Below are positions 42,547-52,299 of a stretch of DNA of 64,000 nt, piece by piece (position 1 is the stretch's first letter; the number at the start of each line of letters is the position of its first letter). The translations under genes were made by a program, and so were the position numbers. The notes below the pieces were generated by a model. The model searched no databases, was not told the DNA's origin, and was given only the letters and a program-made list of their open reading frames with translations. This stretch comes from Lacunisphaera sp. (lineage in GTDB: Bacteria > Verrucomicrobiota > Verrucomicrobiia > Opitutales > Opitutaceae): NCBI GenBank assembly GCA_009695095.1, contig SIBQ01000002.1:1-64000 (forward strand). Direction: 5' to 3'.

Positions 42547-43236
42547 TTAAACGACGCGCCGCAGCAAGGTGGGATTATCGCCCAGCAGCCCGTCAACCCC
42601 CCACCCCGCCAGCCGGCGGGCTGTGCGGGCATCGTTGACCGTCCAGCACCAAAGCGTGGCACCCCGCCGGTGGATTCGCCCGACGAAAGCGCGGTTACGC
42701 ACCGTGGGATGATGCAAGCTCAGCCCGCTGGCGTTCGCGGCGGCCATTTGGCGCAGCAATTTTTCCGCACTCCCACGTTCCTTCGAGATGAGAGTGCGGG
42801 AAACGGCCGGAGCAAGGAGCGCGGCGGCGCGCAACAATTTTGGCTCAAAAGAGGCGAGATTCACACACCGGGCCGCCCGGGACTGTTGAATGACGCGGAT
42901 GACGGGCGCGACGCGCGCCCCGCGCTTCAGCTCGATCTGCACAACAGCCCGGCCGCGCACGAAGGCGAGTGCATCGGCCAGGCGGGGAATGCGCCCGGCG
43001 CCGTGCACGCGCAGTTTTTTCAGCTCCGCCCAAGTTTTATCCGTCAACCGGCCGGGTTGACCCGTCAGCCGGCGCAGGGTGGTGTCATGGAAAACCACGG
43101 GCACGCCGTCGCGGGTGATCTGCACATCGAGCTCAATCCCGTCCGCCCCGAGCGCCAGCGCTTGGCGGAAGGCGGCGAGGGTATTTTCGGGTTTTTCGGC
43201 GGAAGCGCCGCGGTGGGCGATGACTAATGCGGTCAT
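42547..43236 (-). CDS. Glycerophosphodiester phosphodiesterase
   Basis: 229 residues, no signal peptide, so probably cytoplasmic (UgpQ-like). The GDPD signature is complete: VIAHRGASAEKPENTLAAFRQAL with the catalytic His and Arg-Gly, GADGIELDVQITRDGVPVVFHD with the metal Glu, Asp and second His. ELKRG further on and the final WTVNDARTARRL are also typical. It hydrolyses glycerophosphodiesters (deacylated phospholipid head groups) to glycerol 3-phosphate and alcohol. Start at 43236 is divergent from queC, 42 bases apart. Confidence 0.9.
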   Translation of the reverse strand: MTALVIAHRGASAEKPENTLAAFRQALALGADGIELDVQITRDGVPVVFHDTTLRRLTGQPGRLTDKTWAELKKLRVHGAGRIPRLADALAFVRGRAVVQIELKRGARVAPVIRVIQQSRAARCVNLASFEPKLLRAAALLAPAVSRTLISKERGSAEKLLRQMAAANASGLSLHHPTVRNRAFVGRIHRRGATLWCWTVNDARTARRLAGWGVDGLLGDNPTLLRRVV

Positions 43237-43278
43237 GGGCTTGTTTTTCCTTGGCCAGCGCCGCAGAGCCAATGCTAA

Positions 43279-43989
43279 ATGAACCGGATGAAAGTCGTCG
43301 TGCTCTGCTCTGGTGGCATGGATTCGGTGACCGCGCTCCACTGGGCGCGGGCGCAGCATGACGTCCACGCGGCGCTAAGCTTCCATTACGGTGCCAAACA
43401 CAACGACCGGGAGATCCCCTTTGCCGCAGAACACGCCGGGAAACTGGGCGTGCCGCACCTGGTCATCCCGCTGGATTTCATCGGCCAGTTGTTTACCTCG
43501 GACCTGCTCAAGACCGGCGGAGCGATTCCCGAGGGGCACTACGCTGACGAGAACATGAAGCGGACGGTCGTGCCGTTCCGCAACGGCATCATGCTGGCGG
43601 CCGCCGCGGGTTTCGCCGAAAGCCGCGGCGCGGAGGGGCTTGTCATTGCCGCGCACACCGGCGACCACACGATCTATCCCGACTGCCGCGAGGAGTTCAT
43701 GCGGACCATGGGCGACGCGCTGCGACTCGGCACCTACGCGGGCATCCAGCTGCTCCGGCCGTTCATCGCGATGGGCAAGGGGCAGATTGCCGCGGAAGGC
43801 GCGCGCTTGGGCGTGGATTTTGCCCGCACCTGGTCGTGCTACCGGGGCGGCGCGGTGCACTGCGGAAAATGTGGCACCTGCGTGGAACGCCGTGAGGCGT
43901 TTCAAGAGGCCGGACTGGCCGATCCGACGGTTTACGCCTCCACCCCGCCGCTGCCGATCGGGCCGGGAGAAAACAAAGGAGCTAAGTAG
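43279..43989 (+). CDS. queC: 7-cyano-7-deazaguanine synthase
   Basis: Converts 7-carboxy-7-deazaguanine to preQ0 with ammonia and ATP in queuosine synthesis. 236 residues. ATP-binding CSGGMDSVTALHW, AAHTGDHTIYPDCREEF and the zinc-binding cysteines in CYRGGAVHCGKCGTC are all present. Start ATG at 43279 or 43288. The last codons (ENKGAK) are read from an inverted repeat that spans the gap to queE, so the C-terminus may have been extended by repeat insertion. Followed by queE and then an ExoD-like gene. Confidence 0.93.
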   Translation: MNRMKVVVLCSGGMDSVTALHWARAQHDVHAALSFHYGAKHNDREIPFAAEHAGKLGVPHLVIPLDFIGQLFTSDLLKTGGAIPEGHYADENMKRTVVPFRNGIMLAAAAGFAESRGAEGLVIAAHTGDHTIYPDCREEFMRTMGDALRLGTYAGIQLLRPFIAMGKGQIAAEGARLGVDFARTWSCYRGGAVHCGKCGTCVERREAFQEAGLADPTVYASTPPLPIGPGENKGAK

Positions 43990-44021
43990 CAAAGGGACTC
44001 TTCGTTTCTTCGCTCCTTTGT
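43973..44021. repeat. Inverted repeat between queC and queE
   Basis: Arms acaaaggagc (43973-43982) and gctcctttgt (44012-44021) are exact complements, 29 bases apart. The repeat includes the queC stop codon and reaches the upstream alternative GTG start of queE. The text resembles other gene-separating repeats of the aacaaaggagcgaag style seen in related genomes, though I cannot confirm other copies within this window. Confidence 0.6.
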
Positions 44022-44028
44022 GTTCAAG

Positions 44029-44721
44029 ATGTTGATTTCCGAAATATTTTATTCGCTGCAGGGCGAAGGCGAACTGACCGGAGTGCCATCGATTTTTGTC
44101 CGTACCAGCGGCTGCAACCTGCGCTGCAACTGGTGCGACACACCCTACGCCTCGTGGTCGCCCGAGGGCCGGCCGATGCGCGTGGAGGAAATTGTCGCGG
44201 AAGTTAAGCAACACCCGGCCCGGCATGTAGTGCTCACCGGCGGCGAGCCGATGGTGGCCAAGGAAATCCATGAGCTGGCCGCCGCGCTGAAGGAACTCGG
44301 CTACCACATCACGATCGAGACGGCTGCGACCATCGCACCCGGGGGTATCGCCTGCGACCTCGCCTCGCTCAGCCCCAAGCTGAAAAACTCCGCGCCGGAC
44401 GAGCGCTTGTCTGAAACGTGGCGCGCCAGGCATGAAACCCTGCGCTGGCAGCCGGAGGTGGTGCGGGCTTGGCTCGACCATTATGGCTACCAGTTGAAAT
44501 TTGTGGTGTCTGATATTGGGGACATGAAAGAGATCGAAACCATGCTGACGGAACTGGGGCGGAACATTCCCCCGGCGAAAGTGCTGTTGATGCCGGAGGG
44601 CACCACCGTCGAGGCACTGCGGGCGAAAGCCGGCTGGGTGGGCGAACTGTGCAAAACGCACGGCTACCGTCATGCGCCGCGGTTGCAGATCGAGCTTTAC
44701 GGCAACAGGCGCGGCACGTGA
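44029..44721 (+). CDS. queE: 7-carboxy-7-deazaguanine synthase
   Basis: Radical-SAM enzyme that contracts 6-carboxytetrahydropterin to 7-carboxy-7-deazaguanine, the step before QueC. 230 residues. The CxxxCxxC motif is at C29, C33 and C36 in SGCNLRCNWCDTPYASW. EIFYSLQGEGELTGVPSIFVR at the start and HVVLTGGEPM are conserved. The ATG at 44029 is preferred to GTG at 44020, which is inside the repeat. Its stop overlaps the next start by GTGA. Confidence 0.93.
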   Translation: MLISEIFYSLQGEGELTGVPSIFVRTSGCNLRCNWCDTPYASWSPEGRPMRVEEIVAEVKQHPARHVVLTGGEPMVAKEIHELAAALKELGYHITIETAATIAPGGIACDLASLSPKLKNSAPDERLSETWRARHETLRWQPEVVRAWLDHYGYQLKFVVSDIGDMKEIETMLTELGRNIPPAKVLLMPEGTTVEALRAKAGWVGELCKTHGYRHAPRLQIELYGNRRGT

Positions 44722-45365
44722 GGATTTTGCCACCTATCAAACCGCTGCCGCGCAAGCTCTCCGAGGAGCTGGCCGCCTTGCGTGCCCGGGCGGGCAAACG
44801 GGCCGTGACCTTGCGCGAGGTGATCTACACGCTGCGCGGGCGGGCGTACCTGCTGTTGATCATCCTGCTGGTGCTGCCGTTCATCCAACCGGTACCGCTG
44901 CCGGGACTCTCCACGCCGCTGGGCCTGACGATCGTGTTGATCGCCCTGCGGCTCTCACTCGGCCAACGGCCTTGGCTGCCAATGAAAATCCAGCGGGGCA
45001 GACTGCCCGCGGGTTTTTTCGGCAGGGTGATGACGTTCACGGAGAGGCTCATTCGTTTTCTGGAGTCCGTGCTGCGGCCGCGCTGGGCTTGGTTGACGGG
45101 CATCGCCCGGTTGAACCAGTTGCATGCCGTCGTGATGCTGGGATCGGCGCTGATCCTCTTGCTGCCGCTGCCGATTCCCTTTTCCAACGTGCTGCCGGCG
45201 TGGGCTATTTTTCTGCTGGCGTGCGGGCTGTTGGAGCGCGACGGGCTCTTCATCGCCCTCGGCTATGTCGCCATTGCCATCGGCGCGGCGTATTTCATCT
45301 TGCTCGGGGGGATTGCGCAGGATGCCGTGGAGCGCGCTTGGGAATGGGTGCAGGCTAAATGGTAA
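44718..45365 (+). CDS. ExoD-like membrane protein
   Basis: 215 residues from GTG at 44718, overlapping the queE stop. LSEELAALRARAGKRAVTLREVIYTLRGRAYLLLIILLVLPFIQPVPLPGLST is the ExoD pattern (long, so only parts noted: TLREVI, PFIQPVPLPGLST). Four to five hydrophobic segments follow, ending in YVAIAIGAAYFILLGG. Named for a rhizobial gene that affects exopolysaccharide and alkali tolerance; the actual role is unknown. The start fits because ATG is absent near the conserved beginning. The link with queuosine genes is probably just cotranscription. Confidence 0.8.
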   Translation: MRILPPIKPLPRKLSEELAALRARAGKRAVTLREVIYTLRGRAYLLLIILLVLPFIQPVPLPGLSTPLGLTIVLIALRLSLGQRPWLPMKIQRGRLPAGFFGRVMTFTERLIRFLESVLRPRWAWLTGIARLNQLHAVVMLGSALILLLPLPIPFSNVLPAWAIFLLACGLLERDGLFIALGYVAIAIGAAYFILLGGIAQDAVERAWEWVQAKW

Positions 45366-45385
45366 GCAGGCTGCGCGCTGATAGA

Positions 45386-46381
45386 TCAGCACTGCAGCAC
45401 GATTTTCCCGAACTGGGCGCCAGTCTCCATGTGGCGCAGCGCAGCCTCGGCCTGATGAAGCGGGGAAACCCTGTCCACCACCGGGGCGATTTTGTGCGTC
45501 GCGACAAAACTTGTCATGCCCGCGAAGTCGGCAGGCGAACCCATGGTGGTTCCAAGCAAGTTGATCTGGCGGAAAAAGCATTTGCGCACATCGAGGACCT
45601 TGGGGTTGCCGGTGGTGGCGCCGAAAAAGACCAGGCGGCCGCCCGGCCGCGCGAGCTCAATCAGCCGGGCGAAGCCGTCGCCGCCCGCACTGTCGATAAT
45701 GACGTCGAAAAGACCGGCCGACTTTTGCAACTGGGTGGACCAGTCGGCGTCGCGGTAATTCACCCCGCCAGCGGCGCCGAGCGCCTGCGCACGTGAGATC
45801 TTTTCCGGGGAACTTGAGGTGACCCACACGTTCGCGCCAGCCGCAGCCGCGAATTGCAGAGCGAAGAGTGCGGCCCCGCCGCCCACGCCGGTCACGAGCA
45901 CACGTTCGCCGGCTTTGAGCTGGGCGCGGGTGAACAGCGCGCGCCACGCCGTAAGTCCGGCGAGAGGCAGCGCGGCGGCTTGCTCCCAGGTGAAGTGCGG
46001 CGGTTTGGGGGCGAGATTGGCGACAGGAATTGAAACCTGCTCGGCGAAGGTGCCGTTGTCGGGCAGGCCAAGGATGCGGAAATCGGGGCCCTGCGCTCGC
46101 GGGTCGTCGCCCCATGCAATCGCGGGGTTGATTATCACTTCGCGGCCCACCCAGGACTGGTCGGATTTGGTGCCGACGGAATTTACGATCCCGGCACCAT
46201 CGGAACCGAGAGTAATCGGCACCTGGATGTTTGGGTAAAGTCCGAGCTGCATCCACAGGTCGCGGTGGTTGAGCGCGGCGGCCTTGAGGCGCACGACAGC
46301 CTGACTCGGCGCGGCGACCAGATCAGGAACCTGCTGCACAACGAGGGGCTTTCCGATCTCGGAAAAAACAGCGGCTTTCAT
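45386..46381 (-). CDS. Zinc-independent quinone oxidoreductase-like dehydrogenase (MDR family)
   Basis: 331 residues. N-terminal GroES-like domain (MKAAVFSEIGKPLVVQQVPD, LNHRDLWMQLGLYP, GSDGAGIV), then a Rossmann domain with VLVTGVGGGAALFALQFAAAAGA and ALGAAGGVNYRDADW. The structural-zinc cysteine loop is absent, which points to a quinone oxidoreductase or enoyl-reductase-type MDR enzyme using NADPH. Substrate not determinable. Intact; converges with the ExoD-like gene. Confidence 0.85.
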   Translation of the reverse strand: MKAAVFSEIGKPLVVQQVPDLVAAPSQAVVRLKAAALNHRDLWMQLGLYPNIQVPITLGSDGAGIVNSVGTKSDQSWVGREVIINPAIAWGDDPRAQGPDFRILGLPDNGTFAEQVSIPVANLAPKPPHFTWEQAAALPLAGLTAWRALFTRAQLKAGERVLVTGVGGGAALFALQFAAAAGANVWVTSSSPEKISRAQALGAAGGVNYRDADWSTQLQKSAGLFDVIIDSAGGDGFARLIELARPGGRLVFFGATTGNPKVLDVRKCFFRQINLLGTTMGSPADFAGMTSFVATHKIAPVVDRVSPLHQAEAALRHMETGAQFGKIVLQC

Positions 46382-46461
46382 GCCGGGTAAATATTGCCGT
46401 CCGCCACGAAGGCAAGCTCCGCCGCAAAACAGGTGTTACGGTAAAGGGGCGGGACGGCGCC

Positions 46462-46629
46462 CTATTCTTTGCGCAGTTTTGCCCGGAGCTTTTTAACCTC
46501 GGGGCTGACCGCGCCACAACCATCACCGCAACTCGACGACGTGCTCTTCTTGAGCGCGGCGCGAACCAGATACGTCACCGCAAGGGCGACGGCCAGAAGG
46601 GCAATGACGGTTTGGAGTTTGGCGGACAT
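46462..46629 (-). CDS. FeoB-associated Cys-rich small membrane protein
   Basis: 55 residues: one membrane helix (LQTVIALLAVALAVTYLVRAAL) followed by a short Cys-containing segment SSSCGDGCG and a basic tail EVKKLRAKLRKE. This matches the small Cys-rich proteins often encoded right after feoB. The start at 46629 is 1 base after the feoB stop, supporting coupling. It may help iron transfer at the FeoB pore, which is inference from genomic context. Confidence 0.75.
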   Translation of the reverse strand: MSAKLQTVIALLAVALAVTYLVRAALKKSTSSSCGDGCGAVSPEVKKLRAKLRKE

Positions 46630-46630
46630 A

Positions 46631-48769
46631 TTAATACCCGAGGGCTCGGCCGGTCTGGTAGACGACGAAGCACACAAGCCAGGCGGAGCCGGTCATGTAG
46701 GCGATCTGAAACAACGGCCAGCGCCAGGTGTTGGTTTCCCGCTTCACGACGGCGACGGTGCTCATGCATTGCATGGCGAAAACATAATAGATCATCAGCG
46801 TAAGGCAAACGAGCGCGGTGAACACCGGGGCGCCGTCGGGCCATGCCGCCTTGCGCAAGGCCTCGCGCAGCGGGGTTGTGTTTTTCTCGTTGGATTCTTC
46901 CACGCCAAAGACGACGCCCATCGAGCTGACGAACACTTCGCGCGCGGCAAACGAGGTGATGAGACCGATGCCGATGCGCCAGTCGAAGCCGAGCGGCTTG
47001 ATGGTGGGTTCGAGCAGGTGGCCAGCCCGCCCGGCGAAGCTGTGGGCGATTTGCTGCGTGGCGGTGGCGGCGGGATCGGGATGCTTCGGGTAGGTGGTGA
47101 GAAACCAGAGCACAATGCTGATGCCAAGGATGATGGTGCCGGCGCGCTTGAGGAAGAGGCTGGCGCGCTCGAGCATCTGCAGGACCACGTCGCGCAACCG
47201 CGGCAGCCGGTAAGGCGGCAGCTCCAGAATCATCATCGGCGGCGCGCCCTTGAGGAGCGTGCGCTTGAAGAGCCACGCAAAGCCAAAGGCGCCCAGCGTG
47301 CCAAGCGCATACATGAGCAGCATGATCCCGACCTCGGTCAGCATCGGCACGGCGTCGCCGGGCAGCAGCGCGGCGATCAACACTAGATAAACCGGCAGGC
47401 GCGCCGAGCAGCTCATGAGCGGGGCGACGAGAATGGTGACGAGCCGGTCTTTAGGATCCTCGATGGTGCGCGTGGCCATGATGCCGGGGATCGCGCAGGC
47501 GTAGGAGCTGAGCAGCGGGATGAAGGATTTGCCGTTAAGGCCGACGCGGCTCATCAGCCGATCCATGATGAACGCGGCGCGCGCCATGTAGCCGGTGCTC
47601 TCGAGGAGGCCGACGAAGAAAAACAAAATCAGTATCTGGGGAAGAAAAACCAGGACACTGCCCACTCCGGCAATAGCGCCGTCCGCGAGCAGATCGCGCA
47701 AATCGCCGGGCGCCATGGCGCCCTTCATCCAGGTGGCAAGCAACGCGACGTGCGCGGCAATCCAGTTCATCGGGATCTCCGCGAACGTAAAAATGGAGAG
47801 GAACAGCGCGGTCATGACGCTGCCAAGCACGAGCCAGCCCCAGAGCGGGTGCACCACGACGGCGTCGATCCGGTCGGAGGTGGACGGGCCGGCCGTGCCG
47901 TCCTGCTGCACGAGGCCGGTGCAAAGCCGGTTGATGGCTTCGTAGCGGCTGTTCACGAGCGAGCCAGCCCAGTCGGTCCCCTCCCCGTCCCAGCGTTTCT
48001 GCCAGGTTTCCAAAATCCCCGTGGTGCGCCAGCTGAGCGGGGTCGAACCCGCGACGCGCACGGTGTCGAAATCGGTGAGCAACAACAAGGCCTCGGCGCG
48101 AGCGACGAGCGGCGAACGGGCGTCACTGTCGGTGAGTGAAGCCTGCAGCTCCGCCACCGCCGGGGCGACGGCCACGGGCACATCCCAGCGGTGGCGGGCC
48201 AAGGGGAGATCGGCGCGGCTCATGGCGAGCTTCAGCTCGACGAGTCCCCGACCGTTCACAGCCTCGCAGGCGATGATGGGAATGCCGAGTTCTTGCTCAA
48301 GTCGGGTCACGCGAACGTGGAGCCCCGCCTTTTTTGCCAAGTCCATCATGTTCAGGACGAGGATGACGGGCCGGCCGAGGTCGAGGATTTGGTGAACCAG
48401 ATAAAGGTTCCGTTCGAGGTTGGTCGCATCAACGATGCAGAGGATGCGATCGGGCTGGGGCGTGTCAGCGCGGCGGCCGAGGAGCACGTCACGCGTGACG
48501 GCCTCGTCGGGCGAGCGGGCGGCCAGGGAGTAGGCGCCGGGCAGGTCGATGAGCTTGATGGGCTTCCCGTGCTGCGAGTAGGTTTCCCCGATTCTCTTTT
48601 CGACGGTGACACCGGGATAGTTGCCCACCTTCTGCTTGAGACCGGTGAGGGCATTGAAAAGCGTGCTCTTGCCGCAGTTGGGATTGCCGACGAGCGCATA
48701 GACGGGCGTGCGGTCGCCGTGCGCAGGGCGCTTCTTGCCCGGGGAAACAATGTGGGGCGGCAGGTTCAA
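46631..48769 (-). CDS. feoB: Ferrous iron transport protein B
   Basis: 712 residues. N-terminal GTPase domain with G1 GNPNCGKS at 28-35, G3 DLPGAYSL and G4-like NMMD, then a helical GDI region and about 8-10 membrane helices with the conserved SCSARLPVYLVLIAALLPGD gate (Cys) and LLSSYACAIPGIMATRTI. It imports Fe2+ into the cytoplasm. It is encoded behind two feoA genes and before a Cys-rich small protein, an uninterrupted leftward operon feoA-feoA-feoB. Intact. Confidence 0.95.
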   Translation of the reverse strand: MNLPPHIVSPGKKRPAHGDRTPVYALVGNPNCGKSTLFNALTGLKQKVGNYPGVTVEKRIGETYSQHGKPIKLIDLPGAYSLAARSPDEAVTRDVLLGRRADTPQPDRILCIVDATNLERNLYLVHQILDLGRPVILVLNMMDLAKKAGLHVRVTRLEQELGIPIIACEAVNGRGLVELKLAMSRADLPLARHRWDVPVAVAPAVAELQASLTDSDARSPLVARAEALLLLTDFDTVRVAGSTPLSWRTTGILETWQKRWDGEGTDWAGSLVNSRYEAINRLCTGLVQQDGTAGPSTSDRIDAVVVHPLWGWLVLGSVMTALFLSIFTFAEIPMNWIAAHVALLATWMKGAMAPGDLRDLLADGAIAGVGSVLVFLPQILILFFFVGLLESTGYMARAAFIMDRLMSRVGLNGKSFIPLLSSYACAIPGIMATRTIEDPKDRLVTILVAPLMSCSARLPVYLVLIAALLPGDAVPMLTEVGIMLLMYALGTLGAFGFAWLFKRTLLKGAPPMMILELPPYRLPRLRDVVLQMLERASLFLKRAGTIILGISIVLWFLTTYPKHPDPAATATQQIAHSFAGRAGHLLEPTIKPLGFDWRIGIGLITSFAAREVFVSSMGVVFGVEESNEKNTTPLREALRKAAWPDGAPVFTALVCLTLMIYYVFAMQCMSTVAVVKRETNTWRWPLFQIAYMTGSAWLVCFVVYQTGRALGY

Positions 48770-48777
48770 GGCAGGGC

Positions 48778-49011
48778 TCAGGCCTCGACGGTGATCTGCG
48801 CCGCTTCTTCGCAGCGGAGCGTGAGGTGATAACCGCGGAGCTTGAATTCTAGCGGATCGCCGAGGGGCGCGGCGCGCACAAAGGTGATGGTGGTGCCCGG
48901 CAGCAAGCCCATCTCGCGCAGGCGCAGGAAGGTGGAGCCGGTTTTCGGGAAATCCTTCACGCGCCCACTGGCGCCGGGCGCGAGCTCTGAAAGTTTGAGC
49001 GGGACGGACAT
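48778..49011 (-). CDS. feoA: FeoA-domain protein (second copy)
   Basis: 77 residues, single SH3-like FeoA domain: MSVPLKLSELAPGASGRV, LREMGLLPGTTITFVRAAPLGDP and LEFKLRGYHLTLRCEEA. Partner of FeoB on the cytoplasmic side. It lies 8 bases before feoB and 10 after the first FeoA gene. Confidence 0.9.
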   Translation of the reverse strand: MSVPLKLSELAPGASGRVKDFPKTGSTFLRLREMGLLPGTTITFVRAAPLGDPLEFKLRGYHLTLRCEEAAQITVEA

Positions 49012-49021
49012 GGCGCGGGCT

Positions 49022-49276
49022 TTAGCGCGCGCTATCCGGCAGGCGCTCGACCAAAATGTTCATGGCGGCATCATGGCTGAGCGCGATGCGGGTGCCGTTG
49101 ACCTGGCAAAGACTGGTGGTGCTGCCGGAAACCTTGGTGACCAGGGCGGCCTCGCCAAAACCCATCTCGCGCACACGCTGGCAAAAGTTTTCATCTCCCT
49201 TGAGTTCGCACACGCGGGCGGTCGCGCCGACGGGAAGCTCGCAAAGCGGGGATAGATGGGGGGCGGTGGTGGGCAT
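49022..49276 (-). CDS. feoA: FeoA-domain protein (first copy)
   Basis: 84 residues. SPLCELPVGATARVCELKGDE, RVREMGFGEAALVTKVSGS and LCQVNGTRIALSHDAAMNILV make the FeoA SH3-like domain. It differs clearly in sequence from the second copy, so the tandem is old rather than a recent duplication. First gene of the feo operon. A methionine at 49276 is preferred over an upstream start at 49381, which gives an unconserved N-terminus. I could not identify a Fur site in the 180 bases upstream. Confidence 0.85.
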   Translation of the reverse strand: MPTTAPHLSPLCELPVGATARVCELKGDENFCQRVREMGFGEAALVTKVSGSTTSLCQVNGTRIALSHDAAMNILVERLPDSAR

Positions 49277-49368
49277 GAAGCTGAGACTGAGTATCAGGAC
49301 AGAAGCAGAAAACAACCCCGGGTCAAACAAGAGTCTTAATTGCCTTGGGGCGGAACGATTAACGCCGG

Positions 49369-49400
49369 CGTCCGCCTTCACTCCGCAGCACGGAGCTACG
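49369..49400. repeat. Short dispersed hairpin (ctccgcagcacggag)
   Basis: The stem ctccg / cggag (49381-49385 and 49391-49395) with a 5-base loop is embedded in cgtccgccttcactccgcag / cacggagctacg, a text that resembles gene-separating repeats I know from verrucomicrobial genomes. It sits between the feo operon and atpC. Because there is no U-tract it is not a clear terminator. Confidence 0.5.
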
Positions 49401-49456
49401 GCAAGTCTGGTCGGAACAACGGGGGGAGTTAAGCATGATAGCGAGCGATTGGCGGG

Positions 49457-49864
49457 CTAACGCCGGCGCCGTTTGACGGCAAGCTGGACCCCTGAGTAAC
49501 GCACGAGGTGTTGCAGATGCTCGTATTGATGCGGGTCCAGGTGCTTCGATTCCTTGAGCTGCTGCTCGGCCCGCTTCATCGCCGCTTCCACGGCGTGCTC
49601 GTCGATCTTTTCCTCGGTGATAGCGTGCTCGGCGAGTACCCGGACCTTGTCGCCGTCAATCTGGGCGAAACCGTTGCCGATGGCGAGCCACTGGATGGCG
49701 GCACCCTTCGACACGCGCAGCTCGCCGTGCTCAACCTGGGTGAGCAGCGGAATGTGACCGGGTAGAATGCCGATCTCGCCCTCGACTGTCGGAATAACGA
49801 CGGAGTCGATGGTGTCGGAATACACCTTGGCTTCGGGAGTGACGATTTCGAGGGTGAGAGGCAT
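49457..49864 (-). CDS. atpC: ATP synthase F1, epsilon subunit
   Basis: 135 residues. N-terminal beta-sandwich (MPLTLEIVTPEAKVYSD, VVIPTVEGEIGILPGHIPLLT) and a C-terminal helical hairpin. It couples rotation of the c-ring to the F1 head and may inhibit ATP hydrolysis. Last gene of the atp operon, 80 bases downstream of atpD with a repeat in between. Intact. Confidence 0.95.
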   Translation of the reverse strand: MPLTLEIVTPEAKVYSDTIDSVVIPTVEGEIGILPGHIPLLTQVEHGELRVSKGAAIQWLAIGNGFAQIDGDKVRVLAEHAITEEKIDEHAVEAAMKRAEQQLKESKHLDPHQYEHLQHLVRYSGVQLAVKRRRR

Positions 49865-49878
49865 CTGAGTAGTTTTGT

Positions 49879-49932
49879 CCGCGAATGACGTGAATTGGCG
49901 CGAATGAGATTAGCGTAGATTCGTGTGGTTAG
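49879..49932. repeat. Dispersed repeat between atpD and atpC
   Basis: The text gcgaatgacgtgaattggcg followed by cgaatgagattagcgtagat and tcgtgtggtt is internally redundant (cgaatgacg / cgaattggcgcgaatg / gtagattcgtg), resembling repeat elements of the form cgcgaatgacgcgaattggc scattered in other verrucomicrobial genomes. It sits within the atp operon, unusual for a repeat. No other copy is visible in this window. Confidence 0.5.
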
Positions 49933-49944
49933 CGGGCAAAGAGA

Positions 49945-51369
<1,425 letters not shown>

Positions 51370-51395
51370 TTAAACGGGTGTGGGGAGGTGTTAAA

Positions 51396-52262
51396 TTAGG
51401 CTGCGCTGAACTGCGCGGCGGCGATTTCGAGAATCTCCTGGGTGATCCCGGCCTGACGGGCCTTGTTATATTCGAGCGTAAGCTCGTCGATGAGCTTGGT
51501 GGCGTTGTCCTTGGCGGTCTTCATCGCGACCATGCGGGCGCTGTGCTCGGAAGCCTTGGCCGAGAGCACGAGCTGGTAGACATAGCGGTTGACATAGAAC
51601 GGCAGCAGCGCGGCGAGTACGGCCTCGGCGCTGGGTTCGAACAGCATGTCGCGGTCGTCGCTAAACTTGCCGGCCTCGGCGCGGAGGGAAGTGACGAAAT
51701 CCTTCACGTTGGTAAGGGGGAGCACCGGGCGGACAACGGACTCCTGCACAAGCGTATTCTTGTAGCGTGAATAAATGACCTCGAGCGTGTCGATTGTGCC
51801 CTCGAGATACAGCTTTACCATGAACTCGATGGCCGTCTTCACTTCGCCGAACGGCACGCGGTCGCTCACGGTAAAGTCAGCGACAACATCGCGCTTGGTG
51901 CGGGCGAGGAACTGCGCACCCTTGCGGCCGACGGCCACATACTTGGCGGGCTTCTTGATATCGATCACCAGCTTGAAGAGGTTGGCGTTGAGCGGACCGC
52001 ACAGGCCCTTGTCGGACGTGACAAGGAGAATGCCGCGCACCTTGATCTCGCGTTTGGCGAGCAGCGGATGCTGCGCCTCGCTGACACGCGGCGCGAGGGC
52101 GGCCAGCATATCGGCTATCAATTGGGCGTAGGGCCGGCCGGCCAGCGCCGCCTGCTGCGCCTTTTTCATTTTCGACGCCGCGACCAGCTCCATCGCTTTG
52201 GTGATCTGGCGGGTGTTCTTGACCGACTTGATGCGCCGGCGGATGTCGCGGGTGGAGGCCAT
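51396..52262 (-). CDS. atpG: ATP synthase F1, gamma subunit
   Basis: Central rotor stalk. 288 residues with the conserved ends: ASTRDIRRRIKSVKNTRQITKAME at the N-terminus and KTAKDNATKLIDELTLEYNKAR near the C-terminus, and VTSDKGLCGPLNANL in the middle. Lies 29 bases upstream of atpD. Intact. Confidence 0.97.
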   Translation of the reverse strand: MASTRDIRRRIKSVKNTRQITKAMELVAASKMKKAQQAALAGRPYAQLIADMLAALAPRVSEAQHPLLAKREIKVRGILLVTSDKGLCGPLNANLFKLVIDIKKPAKYVAVGRKGAQFLARTKRDVVADFTVSDRVPFGEVKTAIEFMVKLYLEGTIDTLEVIYSRYKNTLVQESVVRPVLPLTNVKDFVTSLRAEAGKFSDDRDMLFEPSAEAVLAALLPFYVNRYVYQLVLSAKASEHSARMVAMKTAKDNATKLIDELTLEYNKARQAGITQEILEIAAAQFSAA

Positions 52263-52299
52263 TAGCTAGGAGCGGGAAGCGGGGCGGGCGCGGTGGGGA

